Below are positions 39,129-49,095 of a DNA stretch of 64,000 nt, in pieces. The position numbers were made by a program, and so were the translations under genes. Every line of letters starts with the position of its first letter. Positions within the stretch are counted from its first letter, which is position 1. The notes under the pieces were generated by a model. It saw only the letters and a program-made list of their open reading frames with translations, was not told where the DNA came from and did not search any database. This DNA comes from Rikenella microfusus (GTDB taxonomy: Bacteria; Bacteroidota; Bacteroidia; Bacteroidales; Tenuifilaceae), in the NCBI GenBank assembly GCA_020722565.1, contig DYKO01000003.1:150617-214616 (forward strand). The letters are read 5' to 3'.

Positions 39129-41468
39129 ATGATTCCTAATCTGGTAATAGTTGAGTCTCCTGCCAAGGCTAAAACTATCGAAAAGTTTTTGGGAAAAGAT
39201 TTTGTTGTAAAATCGAGTTTTGGGCATATTCGAGACCTTTCGAAAAGTAACTTGGGAGTCGACCTTAAAAAGAACTATAAGCCTGATTACATAATCAGCG
39301 ATGATAAAAAAAAGATTGTTGATGAGCTGAAAAAGGCTGCAGCTGAAGCGGAAACTGTTTGGCTTGCATCTGATGAAGATCGTGAGGGGGAAGCCATTGC
39401 TTGGCATCTTGCCGAGGTGCTTAAACTCGATCCTAAAAAAACCAAGCGCATTGTATTCCATGAGATTACTAAAAATGCAATTGAGCAGGCCATTAAAAAT
39501 CCCCGTTCAATTGATTTTAATTTGGTAAATTCACAGCAGGCGCGTAGGGTACTGGATAGGCTTGTAGGGTATGAAATTTCACCTATACTATGGAAAAAGG
39601 TCAAGCCAGAGCTTTCAGCTGGAAGGGTTCAATCAGTTGCTCTTCGGCTGATTGTTGAGCGTGAACGAGAAATCATCGATTTTAAATCGACCTCCTTTTA
39701 TAAGGTTACTGCCGAATTTGCTGGTGATACCAATTTTAAAGCAGAACTTTCCGAGAAGCTTTCATCGCTTAATGATGCCAAAAATTTTCTTGAGCACTGT
39801 GTTGATGCCTCCTTCACGGTTGCAGATGTATTCAAAAAACCTGCAAAAAAATCGCCACCACCCCCGTTTACCACATCAACACTGCAACAGGAAGCCAGTC
39901 GGAAGTTTGGGTTTTCTGTTTCGCAGACCATGACTTTGGCACAGAGGCTTTATGAGGCCGGATACATAACCTATATGCGTACCGATTCGGTAAACCTTTC
40001 AGAGATGGCTATTGCTGCTGCAAAGGAGATTATTACTGCTGAGTTCGGAGATAAGTACCATCAGCTCCGACAGTATAAAACTAAAACCAAGGGAGCCCAG
40101 GAGGCACATGAAGCCATCAGGCCAACCTATCTCGATAAGGTAAAAGTGCCCGGTTCTGCCGCTGAGCAAAAGCTCTATGACCTAATCCGCAAACGTATGT
40201 TGGCCTCTCAGATGAGCGATGCTCAACTGGAACGAACAACTATCAATGTTGATATCTCCGGTTCTCCCTACCAGTTTGTGGCTTCAGGAGAGGTTATTAA
40301 ATTCGAAGGGTTCCTTAAGGTCTATTTTGAGTCAACTGACGATGATGGCGATGAGGGGGCCAAGGAACTTTTGCCTGTAGTTAGGATGGGTCAGGAATTA
40401 ACCTGTAACGAAATTATTGCTAATGAGCGATTTACCCAACGCCCCCCGCGATATACCGAGGCCAGTTTAGTTAAAAAACTCGAAGAACTTGGCATTGGAC
40501 GTCCTTCTACTTACGCACCAACTATATCTAACATTATATCAAGGGGATATGTTGTCAAAGAGGATCGTTTCGGAATTGAACGACCTTACCAGAATTTATC
40601 GCTTAAAAATGGAAAAATTACCCAAAATCAAAAGGTTGAGATTACAGGTGCTGAAAAAGCTAAGTTGTTTCCAAGCGATATTGGAATTGTGGTTAACGAT
40701 TTTCTGATGGAGTATTTCCCCGATATCATGAATTATAATTTCACTGCACAGGTGGAGGAGAAGTTTGACAATATTGCTTTGGGAAACATGGAGTGGACAA
40801 AAATGATTGATGGGTTCTATAAGCCATTCCACTCAAATGTTCAAAAAACTACAAAGGAATCGGATTACTCTAAGGGCGAAAGGGTTCTTGGTGTTGATCC
40901 AGTTACAGGAAAAACTGTAAGCGTTCGTATAGGTCGTTATGGTTCCGTTGTACAACTTGGTGAAAATGATCCCGAAGGCAAAGAAAAACCACACTTTGCT
41001 AGTCTCTTAAAGGGGCAACTCATATCCACCATAACCCTTGAGGAAGCTCTAGCCCTATTCAAGTTACCTCGTAACCTTGGTAGGTACGAGGATCATGATG
41101 TAATTATTGGAGTTAGTCGGTTTGGACCGTACGTAAGGCATAATAACAAATTCTACTCTCTAAAAAAGGATGATAACCCCCTTACGGTGACCCTTGAAAG
41201 AGCTATTGAACTTATCGAGGACGCCAGGCTGAAAGAAAAGTTACGAGTTATTAAAACTTTTACCGAGAATGCCGATCTCTCAATACTTAATGGTCGATGG
41301 GGGCCCTACATTTCCTTTGCAAAAAAGAACTACAAGATACCCAAAGGTGTTGATCCCTCAAACTTAACCATAGAGGAGTGCCTGAAAATAGTTGCACAGC
41401 AGGATACTAAAGAAGATAAACCTGCGTCAAAGATTAAGTCAAAATCCACCAAAAAAGCTAAAAAATGA
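39129..41468 (+). CDS. topA: DNA topoisomerase I (type IA)
   Basis: Relaxes negative supercoils through a 5'-phosphotyrosine intermediate. The Toprim domain starts LVIVESPAKAKTIEKFLG, with the acidic triad region LASDEDREGEA. The active-site tyrosine is in YITYMRTDSVNLS. After the core, C-terminal repeats (LGVDPVTGKTVSVRIGRYG, IGVSRFGPYVRHNN, LNGRWGPYISF) replace the zinc fingers found in enterobacterial enzymes, since no CxxC pairs are present. A Lys-rich tail ends the 779 residues. The stop overlaps the next start by 4 nt, linking topA to the ureohydrolase-like gene that precedes the T9SS cluster. Confidence 0.96.
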   Translation: MIPNLVIVESPAKAKTIEKFLGKDFVVKSSFGHIRDLSKSNLGVDLKKNYKPDYIISDDKKKIVDELKKAAAEAETVWLASDEDREGEAIAWHLAEVLKLDPKKTKRIVFHEITKNAIEQAIKNPRSIDFNLVNSQQARRVLDRLVGYEISPILWKKVKPELSAGRVQSVALRLIVEREREIIDFKSTSFYKVTAEFAGDTNFKAELSEKLSSLNDAKNFLEHCVDASFTVADVFKKPAKKSPPPPFTTSTLQQEASRKFGFSVSQTMTLAQRLYEAGYITYMRTDSVNLSEMAIAAAKEIITAEFGDKYHQLRQYKTKTKGAQEAHEAIRPTYLDKVKVPGSAAEQKLYDLIRKRMLASQMSDAQLERTTINVDISGSPYQFVASGEVIKFEGFLKVYFESTDDDGDEGAKELLPVVRMGQELTCNEIIANERFTQRPPRYTEASLVKKLEELGIGRPSTYAPTISNIISRGYVVKEDRFGIERPYQNLSLKNGKITQNQKVEITGAEKAKLFPSDIGIVVNDFLMEYFPDIMNYNFTAQVEEKFDNIALGNMEWTKMIDGFYKPFHSNVQKTTKESDYSKGERVLGVDPVTGKTVSVRIGRYGSVVQLGENDPEGKEKPHFASLLKGQLISTITLEEALALFKLPRNLGRYEDHDVIIGVSRFGPYVRHNNKFYSLKKDDNPLTVTLERAIELIEDARLKEKLRVIKTFTENADLSILNGRWGPYISFAKKNYKIPKGVDPSNLTIEECLKIVAQQDTKEDKPASKIKSKSTKKAKK

Positions 41469-42628
41469 TAGCTCAGGAACTCATTGCATACCTTGAGCCA
41501 CTGAATCTTTCTGTATGCTACCCCTTTGCTCCCAAAACAGCCTGTATGAGTAGTCAGGTAATTGACCTTCATGGTAATCCACAGACTGTAATTCAACCTA
41601 ACGACATTCTTATAATTGGAGTTGGGCAGGCCCACATCCAGCACCCTGCCAATGCCATACGAAGTCAACTTTATGGACTAATATCAATCCCTTATAAAAA
41701 GGGCAAAATAATTGATGCCGGAAATTTACCGGCAACACTGGCGCTTTCGCAGCAGTACTCTGCCATCGAGCAAATAGCTCGCATGGTAGCCGAAAGCAAA
41801 GCCATACTTATTCTACTAGGACCATACCAGGAATCATTTGTTTCTGCCTACAATGGTTTTAGTAAAAGTAAAGATTACCTCAGGCTTGCCATTGTTGATC
41901 ACAAAATCGATTGGGATAGCGATAGTGACGATTTTCATGCACAAAATTTTGCTAATTTATTGCTTGACGAACCCTACGAAAAGCTACTTGATATTAGTTT
42001 TATAGGTATTCAAGGATATTTTACCTCGCAAGCTTCTCTGGATAAGGTGCAACGTCGGAAACATGAGGTAATCAGGTTGGGCAACCTTAGGGGAAAAATA
42101 CTTGAGGCAGAACCCGTGCTGCGCGATGCCCATTTGGTAAATATCGATATTAATGCGGTTAGGGCATCTGATGCCCCTGGGGTTGGGACACCCACTCCTA
42201 ATGGGTTGTATGCCGAGGAGGTTTGCATGTTAGCACGTTTAGCAGGTCTTTCACAGAATGGACAAATCCTTTTTGTCTCAGGCTTAGCATCTGTTAGCGA
42301 TTCTAATAATTTAACATCGATGTTGGCCGCTCAGGTGGTTTGGCACTACATTGAGGGTATAACCCACCGAAAGTTAGAAAATCCTCTAAAAAATGCACCA
42401 GAGAATAAAAAATATGTAGTAAGCACCGATGTTTCCAATGTTGATATGATTTTTTACAAAAATGAGGTTACCGGTAGCTGGTGGATGGAGGTACCCGTAG
42501 CTAACCGAAAAAAAATACCACGCGGGAAATTGCTTTTTCGTTGTACATCAGCAGAGTATCAGTTGGTAAGCTATAAGGAAATTCCAGCGCGCTGGTTGAG
42601 GTGGTATAAAAAGGCGCAAAAAATCTAA
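41465..42628 (+). CDS. Ureohydrolase-fold (formimidoylglutamase-like) protein with degenerate metal site
   Basis: A 387-residue protein with the arginase/agmatinase fold outline: ILIIGVGQAHIQ near the start, ISFIGIQGYFTSQ mid-protein, and NIDINAVRASDAPGVGTPTPNGLYAEE, the equivalent of the S-x-D-x-D-x3-D-P block. The metal ligands are mostly altered. GGDHS is replaced by LGPYQES (118-124), DAHxD by DHKID (145-149, His shifted), and the third block has D228-x-N230 in place of D-x-D. Catalysis with two Mn ions is therefore unlikely. Start and topA stop overlap (ATGA). The gene lies directly upstream of porP-gldKLMN, an arrangement I recall from other Bacteroidota, so a secretion-related or regulatory role is worth considering. 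Confidence 0.75.
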   Translation: MIAQELIAYLEPLNLSVCYPFAPKTACMSSQVIDLHGNPQTVIQPNDILIIGVGQAHIQHPANAIRSQLYGLISIPYKKGKIIDAGNLPATLALSQQYSAIEQIARMVAESKAILILLGPYQESFVSAYNGFSKSKDYLRLAIVDHKIDWDSDSDDFHAQNFANLLLDEPYEKLLDISFIGIQGYFTSQASLDKVQRRKHEVIRLGNLRGKILEAEPVLRDAHLVNIDINAVRASDAPGVGTPTPNGLYAEEVCMLARLAGLSQNGQILFVSGLASVSDSNNLTSMLAAQVVWHYIEGITHRKLENPLKNAPENKKYVVSTDVSNVDMIFYKNEVTGSWWMEVPVANRKKIPRGKLLFRCTSAEYQLVSYKEIPARWLRWYKKAQKI

Positions 42629-42793
42629 GTCGATTCATACCTGCCTATTATCATCGCAAAACAACATCCTTTTATCAAATGCTTTAAACAAATTCGTAAA
42701 ATATGACGCTAAAAAAGTAACCAAAGATTCTCAAACGGGGTATAAGGCAATACTGGATTTTGAGATTATTAACTTATTTTGTTGATAAATTTG

Positions 42794-42827
42794 TTTGAAT
42801 TCATTTTTTTTATTTACTTTACTTTTC
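42794..42827 (+). promoter_or_regulatory. Possible promoter of the porP-gldKLMN cluster
   Basis: TTTG at 42794-42797 and TACTTTTC at 42820-42827 (22 nt apart) approach the Bacteroidota consensus with one mismatch, 35 nt before porP. The 234-nt gap is the longest in the cluster, so transcription of the T9SS genes probably starts here. Confidence 0.4.
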
Positions 42828-42862
42828 GGTTTTAGGAATACAATAATTTATAAAAACAGCCA

Positions 42863-43810
42863 ATGAGGGTATTTGGTTATTTCCGATTTGCTTTATTTTC
42901 AAGCCTTTTTTGGGTATCATCTTTTACTTTTGCCCAACAGGATCCCCAATTTAGCCAGATACTCTTTAATCCCATGAGCATCAATCCTGGATATGCTGGA
43001 AGCCTCAACATGATTGGCATTGGAGCTATTAATCGTTTGCAATGGACGGGTTTTGGAACAGGAGCTCCAGTTAGCACTGCTTTAGGCATAAATGCCCCAA
43101 TCGCTCCCTTTGGATTCAATAGTGGGGTGGGGTTAAGTATTTTGAACGATCGCTATGGTTTTAATAGCGACTTAGGAATTAATGTTTCGTACGCTGCTCG
43201 ATTCAAAATAAAATTAATAGATGGAAATCTTGGCATTGGTGTAGCTGCCGGCTTTATGAATAATTCCATTGATCCTAAGTGGAACTATCCTAGTGGCGGC
43301 GGAGATGATGCTATTCCCGATAAAAAGGAAAGTTCAATTAACCTTGATGTTAGTACTGGTCTGTACTACAATACAGATTACATGTTTTTTGGTTTTTCAG
43401 CACTTCATCTGAATGAAGCAAAAATTAATCGAACAGCCCTTCCTGCTCATTACACCCGCCAGTACTACTTAACCGGAGGTTATATTGTAAATCTGCCCAG
43501 TGCATTATGGCAGTTTGAGCCATCCGTAATGGTTCACAGCGACCTTAAATCATCAAAATTATCAATTAATACTCTACTGCGATACAATAAAAAGTTCTGG
43601 GGTGGCGTTTCTTTTCGGGTGAGTGAAGCAATTACTGGAATGATAGGGTTTGAACTTTTTAATGGTATTAAATTTGGATATGCCTATGAATTCAGCATGA
43701 GCAAAATAAGTAAGTATAACGATGGTTCGCATGAGTTTTTTCTGGGGTATAATTTCCAGCTGAAAAAGGAAAAACCTCCCCAGCAGTATAAAAGTTTAAG
43801 ATTTTTGTAA
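42863..43810 (+). CDS. porP: Type IX secretion membrane protein, PorP/SprF family
   Basis: A 315-residue outer-membrane beta-barrel. The signal peptide 1-24 ends FTFAQ. The mature start QQDPQFSQILFNPMSINPGYAGS is the signature of the family. It has alternating beta strands with glycine/aromatic girdles and an aromatic-rich end. In T9SS, PorP/SprF proteins anchor type-B cargo such as SprB at the surface or ride with the translocon. It stands immediately upstream of gldK, the usual order in Bacteroidota. Which giant cargo it serves cannot be told from sequence. Confidence 0.9.
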   Translation: MRVFGYFRFALFSSLFWVSSFTFAQQDPQFSQILFNPMSINPGYAGSLNMIGIGAINRLQWTGFGTGAPVSTALGINAPIAPFGFNSGVGLSILNDRYGFNSDLGINVSYAARFKIKLIDGNLGIGVAAGFMNNSIDPKWNYPSGGGDDAIPDKKESSINLDVSTGLYYNTDYMFFGFSALHLNEAKINRTALPAHYTRQYYLTGGYIVNLPSALWQFEPSVMVHSDLKSSKLSINTLLRYNKKFWGGVSFRVSEAITGMIGFELFNGIKFGYAYEFSMSKISKYNDGSHEFFLGYNFQLKKEKPPQQYKSLRFL

Positions 43811-43867
43811 ATCTTTATTGCAATTGAAAGAAAAAAATTACGTTATTTGCTAAATAAACGAAACCGT

Positions 43868-45196
43868 ATGAAAAAATTTCTTTACATAGCCGTTGTGGTG
43901 GCCCTACTTTACGGTTGCGGACCTGGAAATACTGGAGAACTCACAGGTGTTCAAGGTCGAAATAGTTTCACTGAACCAACCCCCTTGGGAATGGTTTTTG
44001 TCCCTATGGGATCATTTACCTTGGGAAGTAACGACCAAGACGTTGCCTGGGCGATTAATGCACCAACCAAAACCGTTTCAGTTGATGCTTTTTGGATGGA
44101 CCAAACCGAAATAACCAATAACCAGTACAGGCAATTTGTGTACTATGTTCGCGATTCTATTGCCCGTCGTTTGTTAGGAGAAATTAACGATGAGTTCCTT
44201 ATTACCGAAGATGAGTTCGGTAACCCGCTAGATCCACCTGTGCTGAATTGGGATGTACCCATTGATATGAACGATGAGGAGCAGCGTGAAGCGCTGAATG
44301 CTCTTTTTTATTCTAAAGAAGATGCTTTCTTTGGAAGACAAGAGATTGATACCCGAAAGCTATTTTATGAGTACTACTGGATTGATATCAAACAGGCCGC
44401 ACAAAAACATAATCGCTACAATTACGAAACCCTCAGCTACGATCAGGGTGAGGTAATTAACAGCTTAGGCGAAAAGGTTAAGGTTGACAACCGTCAGAGT
44501 TTCATTATGCGCGATAAGGTTAACGTTTACCCCGATACCCTTTGTTGGGTGTCCGACTTTACCTACGCTTATAATGAGCCCTATACCAACAGCTATTTCT
44601 GGCATCCTGCTTTTGACAATTATCCTGTTGTTGGCGTTACCTGGAAACAAGCCAATGCTTTCTGCATTTGGCGCACACAACTTTTAAATAAATATTTAGC
44701 ACCTGATGGGATAACCATTCAGGACTACCGATTACCCACCGAGGCCGAATGGGAATATGCTGCCCGTGGAAACCTTAACAACAGCATGTATCCTTGGGGT
44801 GGGCCTTATACCCGAAACATGGAAGGGTGTTTCCTTGCCAATTTCAAGCCCTTACGAGGTAACTATGTCGACGATGGTGGTTTAATCCCTCTGCCCGTTG
44901 GTACCTATGAACCTAATGATTACGGTTTATACGATATGGCAGGTAATGTTGCCGAATGGACATCAAATGCCTACGACGAAAGTTCTTACTCCTTTATTCA
45001 CGATATGAACCCCGATTATAAATACAATGCCAAACCTTCGGATTTGCCTGCATTAAAACGAAAGGTTGTAAGAGGTGGTTCATGGAAGGATATCAGCTAC
45101 TTCATGCAGGTTGGTCAGAGAACATATGAATATCAGGACACTGCCAAATCATATATAGGATTTAGGTGCGTTCGGTCTTACCTCGGAGCTAAATAA
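43868..45196 (+). CDS. gldK: T9SS lipoprotein GldK (PorK)
   Basis: Outer-membrane lipoprotein that forms the periplasmic ring with GldN. The ATG at 43868 gives a lipoprotein signal with lipobox LLYGC (Cys17); a TTG seven codons earlier would spoil it. The body is a formylglycine-generating-enzyme-like (SUMF1) fold: PLGMVFVPMGSFTLGS, ITNNQYRQFVYY, YPVVGVTWKQANAFC, RLPTEAEWEYAARG, YDMAGNVAEWTS, and the end KRKVVRGGSWKD to GFRCVRSY. The length of 443 from this start is normal. It is the first of four consecutive gld genes. Confidence 0.94.
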   Translation: MKKFLYIAVVVALLYGCGPGNTGELTGVQGRNSFTEPTPLGMVFVPMGSFTLGSNDQDVAWAINAPTKTVSVDAFWMDQTEITNNQYRQFVYYVRDSIARRLLGEINDEFLITEDEFGNPLDPPVLNWDVPIDMNDEEQREALNALFYSKEDAFFGRQEIDTRKLFYEYYWIDIKQAAQKHNRYNYETLSYDQGEVINSLGEKVKVDNRQSFIMRDKVNVYPDTLCWVSDFTYAYNEPYTNSYFWHPAFDNYPVVGVTWKQANAFCIWRTQLLNKYLAPDGITIQDYRLPTEAEWEYAARGNLNNSMYPWGGPYTRNMEGCFLANFKPLRGNYVDDGGLIPLPVGTYEPNDYGLYDMAGNVAEWTSNAYDESSYSFIHDMNPDYKYNAKPSDLPALKRKVVRGGSWKDISYFMQVGQRTYEYQDTAKSYIGFRCVRSYLGAK

Positions 45197-45229
45197 TGTT
45201 TGAAATGTTTATATGAAAATCCAACAATT

Positions 45230-46483
45230 ATGAAGATCAATATAGAAGAAATTGTAACCTCCAAGAAATGGAAAACCTTCATGAAGTACCTCTACGGTTG
45301 GGGTGCATCGGTGGTTATTCTTGGTGCCCTTTTCAAAATACTTCACCTTAAGGGGGCAGGCACCATGCTTTTTTTGGGTATGGGTACTGAATCTGTAATT
45401 TTCTTCTTTTCTGCTTTTGAACCCATTCATGAAGAGGTTGATTGGACTCTTGTATATCCCGAACTTACTGGAATGTCAGAGGAAGAAGAAATTTCAGGAT
45501 ACCGTCGCTCCTCAAAAAATCAAGGCTTATCAGCAGAAGATGTTCAACATATTATTAGTAGTGTATTGGCATCGCTTCCTGCTGGTGGTGCAGCTGCGGC
45601 AACAGTTCAACCAGCACCTCAACCCGTTGCCCAGCCTGCAGCTCAATCAGTAGCAGTTGGTGTTCCAGGTGCCCTTATTTTTACCGAAAAATTTAATAAA
45701 ATGCTGGAAAATGCTGAAATAAGTCCCGCTCTTTTTGATAAGGTTAGCGCAGGTCTCAATAAGTTGAGTGAGGCTTCCCGCAAAATTGCTGATATTTCAA
45801 ACTCTTCGGCAGTGGTTAAGGATTTCAACGAAAAATTAACCAAAGCTTCTGAATCTGTTAATACTTTTACTCAAAACTATTCGAAAGACGGGGAAGCTCT
45901 AAATGAATCTATCAATGTTCTGAATCAGAACATTCAGCAAACAGCAGGTGTAATGTCAGAGAGCGGAAAGAATTTTATGGATGGGGTTAACCAGTCCGTA
46001 AAGAACTTAGAGGCTGAACTCAATAATGCTGGACAAAGGGTTAGTGAGCGTATTGTCGGCTCAGCAGAATCGGTAGCCAATAATTTGAAAACATCTGCTG
46101 ATGGTTTAGCCAATACCTATAACCAAACCTCGGCACAGGTTGCAAATACTTATCAACAACTTGCCGAAGCTATGAAAATTAATGGTGGTGTTATTACAGA
46201 GGGAAGTTCAAGTTACAAGGAACAGCTTGAAAGATTAAATAAAAATATGGCTGCACTCAATGCCGCTCATGAACTTCACCTTAAGGAAGCTAATGAGAGG
46301 TTGAAGGAAGCCGAAAAGGTATATCAAGGTGTTGATGGTATGGTTAAGAAGTTAAATTATACCGTTGAAGAGACTGAAAAATTCAGGTTAGCCGTTGAGA
46401 AACTTAACAGTAATGTTTCAGCACTCAATAACGTTTATGGAAATATGCTTACTGCCATCAATGCAATGTCGAACGGTAAGTAG
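45230..46483 (+). CDS. gldL: T9SS motor stator GldL (PorL)
   Basis: Inner-membrane proton-driven stator subunit. From the ATG at 45230, two membrane helices lie at about 21-37 and 45-61. The polar residues known to matter in the Flavobacterium motor have clear counterparts: Lys36 (LFKI), Glu54 (GMGTES) and Glu64 (SAFEP). The cytoplasmic part is unusually long (417 residues in all). It has an A/P/Q-rich linker near 125-145 and an extended coiled coil (about 165-417) rich in Asn/Ser/Glu. An in-frame TTG ten codons upstream precedes a poorer N-terminus, and I reject it. The gene sits 33 nt after gldK. Confidence 0.93.
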   Translation: MKINIEEIVTSKKWKTFMKYLYGWGASVVILGALFKILHLKGAGTMLFLGMGTESVIFFFSAFEPIHEEVDWTLVYPELTGMSEEEEISGYRRSSKNQGLSAEDVQHIISSVLASLPAGGAAAATVQPAPQPVAQPAAQSVAVGVPGALIFTEKFNKMLENAEISPALFDKVSAGLNKLSEASRKIADISNSSAVVKDFNEKLTKASESVNTFTQNYSKDGEALNESINVLNQNIQQTAGVMSESGKNFMDGVNQSVKNLEAELNNAGQRVSERIVGSAESVANNLKTSADGLANTYNQTSAQVANTYQQLAEAMKINGGVITEGSSSYKEQLERLNKNMAALNAAHELHLKEANERLKEAEKVYQGVDGMVKKLNYTVEETEKFRLAVEKLNSNVSALNNVYGNMLTAINAMSNGK

Positions 46484-46512
46484 CAATTAAATTTATCTGT
46501 ACATAACTGCCT

Positions 46513-48153
46513 ATGGCACACGGAAAAGAGACTCCCAGGCAAAAGATGATTGGCATGATGTACCTCGTGCTAACCGCTATGCTTGCACTCAATGTATCGG
46601 CTGAAGTTTTGGAAGCTTTTGTTTTGGTTGACAATGGGCTATCTAGAACAACAGAGAACTACCACCTCAAAAATGAAAAGCTTTATGTTGAATTTGATGC
46701 CGCTTATCAGGTTAACCCCGTTAAGGTAGGTCCTTTTAAGGAAAAAGCTGACGAAATAAAGAAAAAAGCAAGGGAAATATACGATTTTGTTCAGGATCTG
46801 AAAATTGAAATTGTAAAATCTTCCGAAGGGGATGAAACCCCTGCAATAGAGGGTAGAAAGGTAATTAGTGAGCACATTCAGGGTAAAAACGATTTGGATA
46901 AAGCAGCAACCATTCTAATCGGATTTGAGGGGAATGGAAAGGCCAAGATTCTTAAGCAAAAAATTATTGATTTTAGAAAGTACCTTGTTAGTTTGATAGA
47001 TCCAGAAAAGGGAGCAGAGCTGATAAAATCTATTAATGGTATTCTTAATACCGATGATCCTCCTGTTAAAGAGGACGGCACTCACAATTCTTGGGAAAGT
47101 GCACGTTTTGAGCATATTCCTCTTATTGCGGTAATACCGCAATTAACTAAGGTACAGGTTGATATTTTAAATACCGAGGCAGAAATTTTAAATTATTTAT
47201 TAGGTAGCATTGGTGCATCAGATTTTAAGTTTAATGTTCTGGCTGCAACCGTGATACCCAGTTCTAATGTAGTATTTCAGGGGACAGAATTTAAAGCCGA
47301 AATTTTTCTTGCTGCTTCCGATACCACACAGGCTCCAAAGGTTTACCTCTGTCGTTACGACTCTGTGTATAATAGTACAACCCGAACTTATGAATACAGG
47401 CCTATTGGAAATACAGAGGAAGTTCCTGTAGCAAAGAATGGAAGAGCACTAATGGTACGAAAAGCTACCTCAACCGGAGTAGTTAATTGGCAGGGCCTTA
47501 TTGAAATGAAAGCACCCGATGGTTCAATAGTACGCCGACCTTTCAGACACTCCTACACAGTAATGCCCCCCAATGTGGTTATTGCTCCAACCAAGATGAA
47601 TGTTCTATACCTGGGCGTTGATAATCCTGTGGATATTTCATTACCCGGTGTATCACCCGATAAGGTTTCTGCAACCATCTCTCGAGGCTCTATAAAGCAG
47701 GTTAGCATGGGTAGCTATCTTGTTCAACCCGGAGCCGGTGCGCCAACTGTTGACATAACAGTATATGCCGAGATGGAAGGCAAACGAAGGGTTGCTATGG
47801 GATCTAAAACTTTTAGGGTAAAAAAGGTTCCCCCACCAACCCCAAGAATTATTGGTGTAAAAGGGAAAATGGTTGAAAAGAATGTTCTTGCAGCTTCTCT
47901 GGGGGTTGTAGCTGAAATGCCTAAAGATTTTGACTTTGACTTAAAGTATAAGATTGTTAGTTTTAAGTTTTCTGCTACGGTTGGAGGTTTTCTGCAGGAG
48001 CAAGAATCTAAAAGTTCTCGCTTTACCGATGAACAAAAGCGAATTATAAATTCTCTCCGCTCAGGTAATCAAGTAGCCCTAACCGATGTAAAAGCTGTTG
48101 GCCCGAGTGGTGATGTTGTTGATCTAAATGATTTGGTACTAAAGATTAGATAA
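46513..48153 (+). CDS. gldM: T9SS motor rotor shaft GldM (PorM)
   Basis: A 546-residue protein with one N-terminal membrane helix (about 13-32) placed inside the GldL ring; Arg9 (TPRQK) corresponds to the conserved charged residue in Flavobacterium GldM. Periplasmic domains D1-D4 follow. There is a helical D1 (about 35-230), then beta domains, including the block GVDNPVDISLPGV that opens D3. It is predicted to carry rotary motion from GldL to the GldK/GldN ring. The gap to gldL is 29 nt, and gldN starts 2 nt after its stop. Confidence 0.95.
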   Translation: MAHGKETPRQKMIGMMYLVLTAMLALNVSAEVLEAFVLVDNGLSRTTENYHLKNEKLYVEFDAAYQVNPVKVGPFKEKADEIKKKAREIYDFVQDLKIEIVKSSEGDETPAIEGRKVISEHIQGKNDLDKAATILIGFEGNGKAKILKQKIIDFRKYLVSLIDPEKGAELIKSINGILNTDDPPVKEDGTHNSWESARFEHIPLIAVIPQLTKVQVDILNTEAEILNYLLGSIGASDFKFNVLAATVIPSSNVVFQGTEFKAEIFLAASDTTQAPKVYLCRYDSVYNSTTRTYEYRPIGNTEEVPVAKNGRALMVRKATSTGVVNWQGLIEMKAPDGSIVRRPFRHSYTVMPPNVVIAPTKMNVLYLGVDNPVDISLPGVSPDKVSATISRGSIKQVSMGSYLVQPGAGAPTVDITVYAEMEGKRRVAMGSKTFRVKKVPPPTPRIIGVKGKMVEKNVLAASLGVVAEMPKDFDFDLKYKIVSFKFSATVGGFLQEQESKSSRFTDEQKRIINSLRSGNQVALTDVKAVGPSGDVVDLNDLVLKIR

Positions 48154-48155
48154 TT

Positions 48156-49037
48156 ATGGCCATGAAAAGAATACTATCTCTTGTAGTTGGAGCATTGCTG
48201 CTTCATTCGCTTGCATTACAGGCACAGGATCGAAAGGAAAGTCTTGAACGCGACTATTTTTATACCCGCGAAACCAACCCTGCTCGTATTCCTATTCCCT
48301 ACCAGTTTGTTAGGGAGGCCGATGTGTTATGGTCAAAACGTATTTGGCGTATTGTTGATTTACGCCAGAAAATGAACTATCTACTTTACTATCCCACCGT
48401 AATAATGCAGGATAGGGAAAGTTTTTTACAGCGACTTGTTAGGGCAATAAAATACAATGAGATTAACGCATATGATCCAATAGATGATGAGTTTACAACT
48501 CGTATGTCCTACGAACAGGTTTTGAAGAATCTCGGAGCAGAAGACAGGATTGAAAAGCAAGAGGATGAGAACGGCCAAGTGGTTGATGTAGAAATAAAAG
48601 GACAAATTGATTGGAAACAGATCAAGGAATTGCTGGTTAAGGAAGACTGGTTCTTTGATAAGCAGCGTTCAGTAATGGAGGTTCGTATAATTGGTATTTG
48701 CCCCATTTTGCACCAAATCCAGCAATTAAATACTGGTGAGGAAAGCGACTCCTCCCAACAAATACAACGCAAGCAAACCTTTTGGGTTTATTTTCCCGAA
48801 GCGCGCAACGTCCTGGCCAATACCGATGTTTTTAACGCCTTTAACGATGCTCATCGCATTACTTTTGACGATCTTTTTTGGAAGCGCCAATTCGATTCCT
48901 ATATAATTAAAGAGTCAAACGTTTGGGATAACCGACTTATTTCAGAGTATACATTTAGCGGGGTACAAGCCCTGCTTGAAGCTGAACGAATTAAAACAGA
49001 ACTGTTCAACTTTGAACACGACCTCTGGGAGTACTAA
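48156..49037 (+). CDS. gldN: T9SS periplasmic ring protein GldN (PorN)
   Basis: A 293-residue periplasmic partner of GldK. The signal peptide 1-23 ends LALQAQ. Family landmarks are VREADVLWSKRIWRIVDLRQKMN, FDKQRSVMEVRIIGICPI, FWVYFPEARNVLA and FDDLFWKRQFDSYIIKESNV. The length matches other GldN proteins. The last T9SS gene of the cluster, it is followed 17 nt later by a bidirectional terminator. No sov/sprA, porV or porU gene is in the window. Confidence 0.95.
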   Translation: MAMKRILSLVVGALLLHSLALQAQDRKESLERDYFYTRETNPARIPIPYQFVREADVLWSKRIWRIVDLRQKMNYLLYYPTVIMQDRESFLQRLVRAIKYNEINAYDPIDDEFTTRMSYEQVLKNLGAEDRIEKQEDENGQVVDVEIKGQIDWKQIKELLVKEDWFFDKQRSVMEVRIIGICPILHQIQQLNTGEESDSSQQIQRKQTFWVYFPEARNVLANTDVFNAFNDAHRITFDDLFWKRQFDSYIIKESNVWDNRLISEYTFSGVQALLEAERIKTELFNFEHDLWEY

Positions 49038-49054
49038 ATTCTAAAATAAAAAAA

Positions 49055-49078
49055 GGCCGTTTTAAACGGCCTTTTTTT
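49055..49078. terminator. Bidirectional terminator between gldN and manC
   Basis: GGCCGTTT (49055-49062) pairs with AAACGGCC (49064-49071). An A-run lies before and seven T residues after the hairpin, so it works on both strands for the convergent genes. Confidence 0.9.
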
Positions 49079-49095
49079 ATGCCGTATTAATCAAC

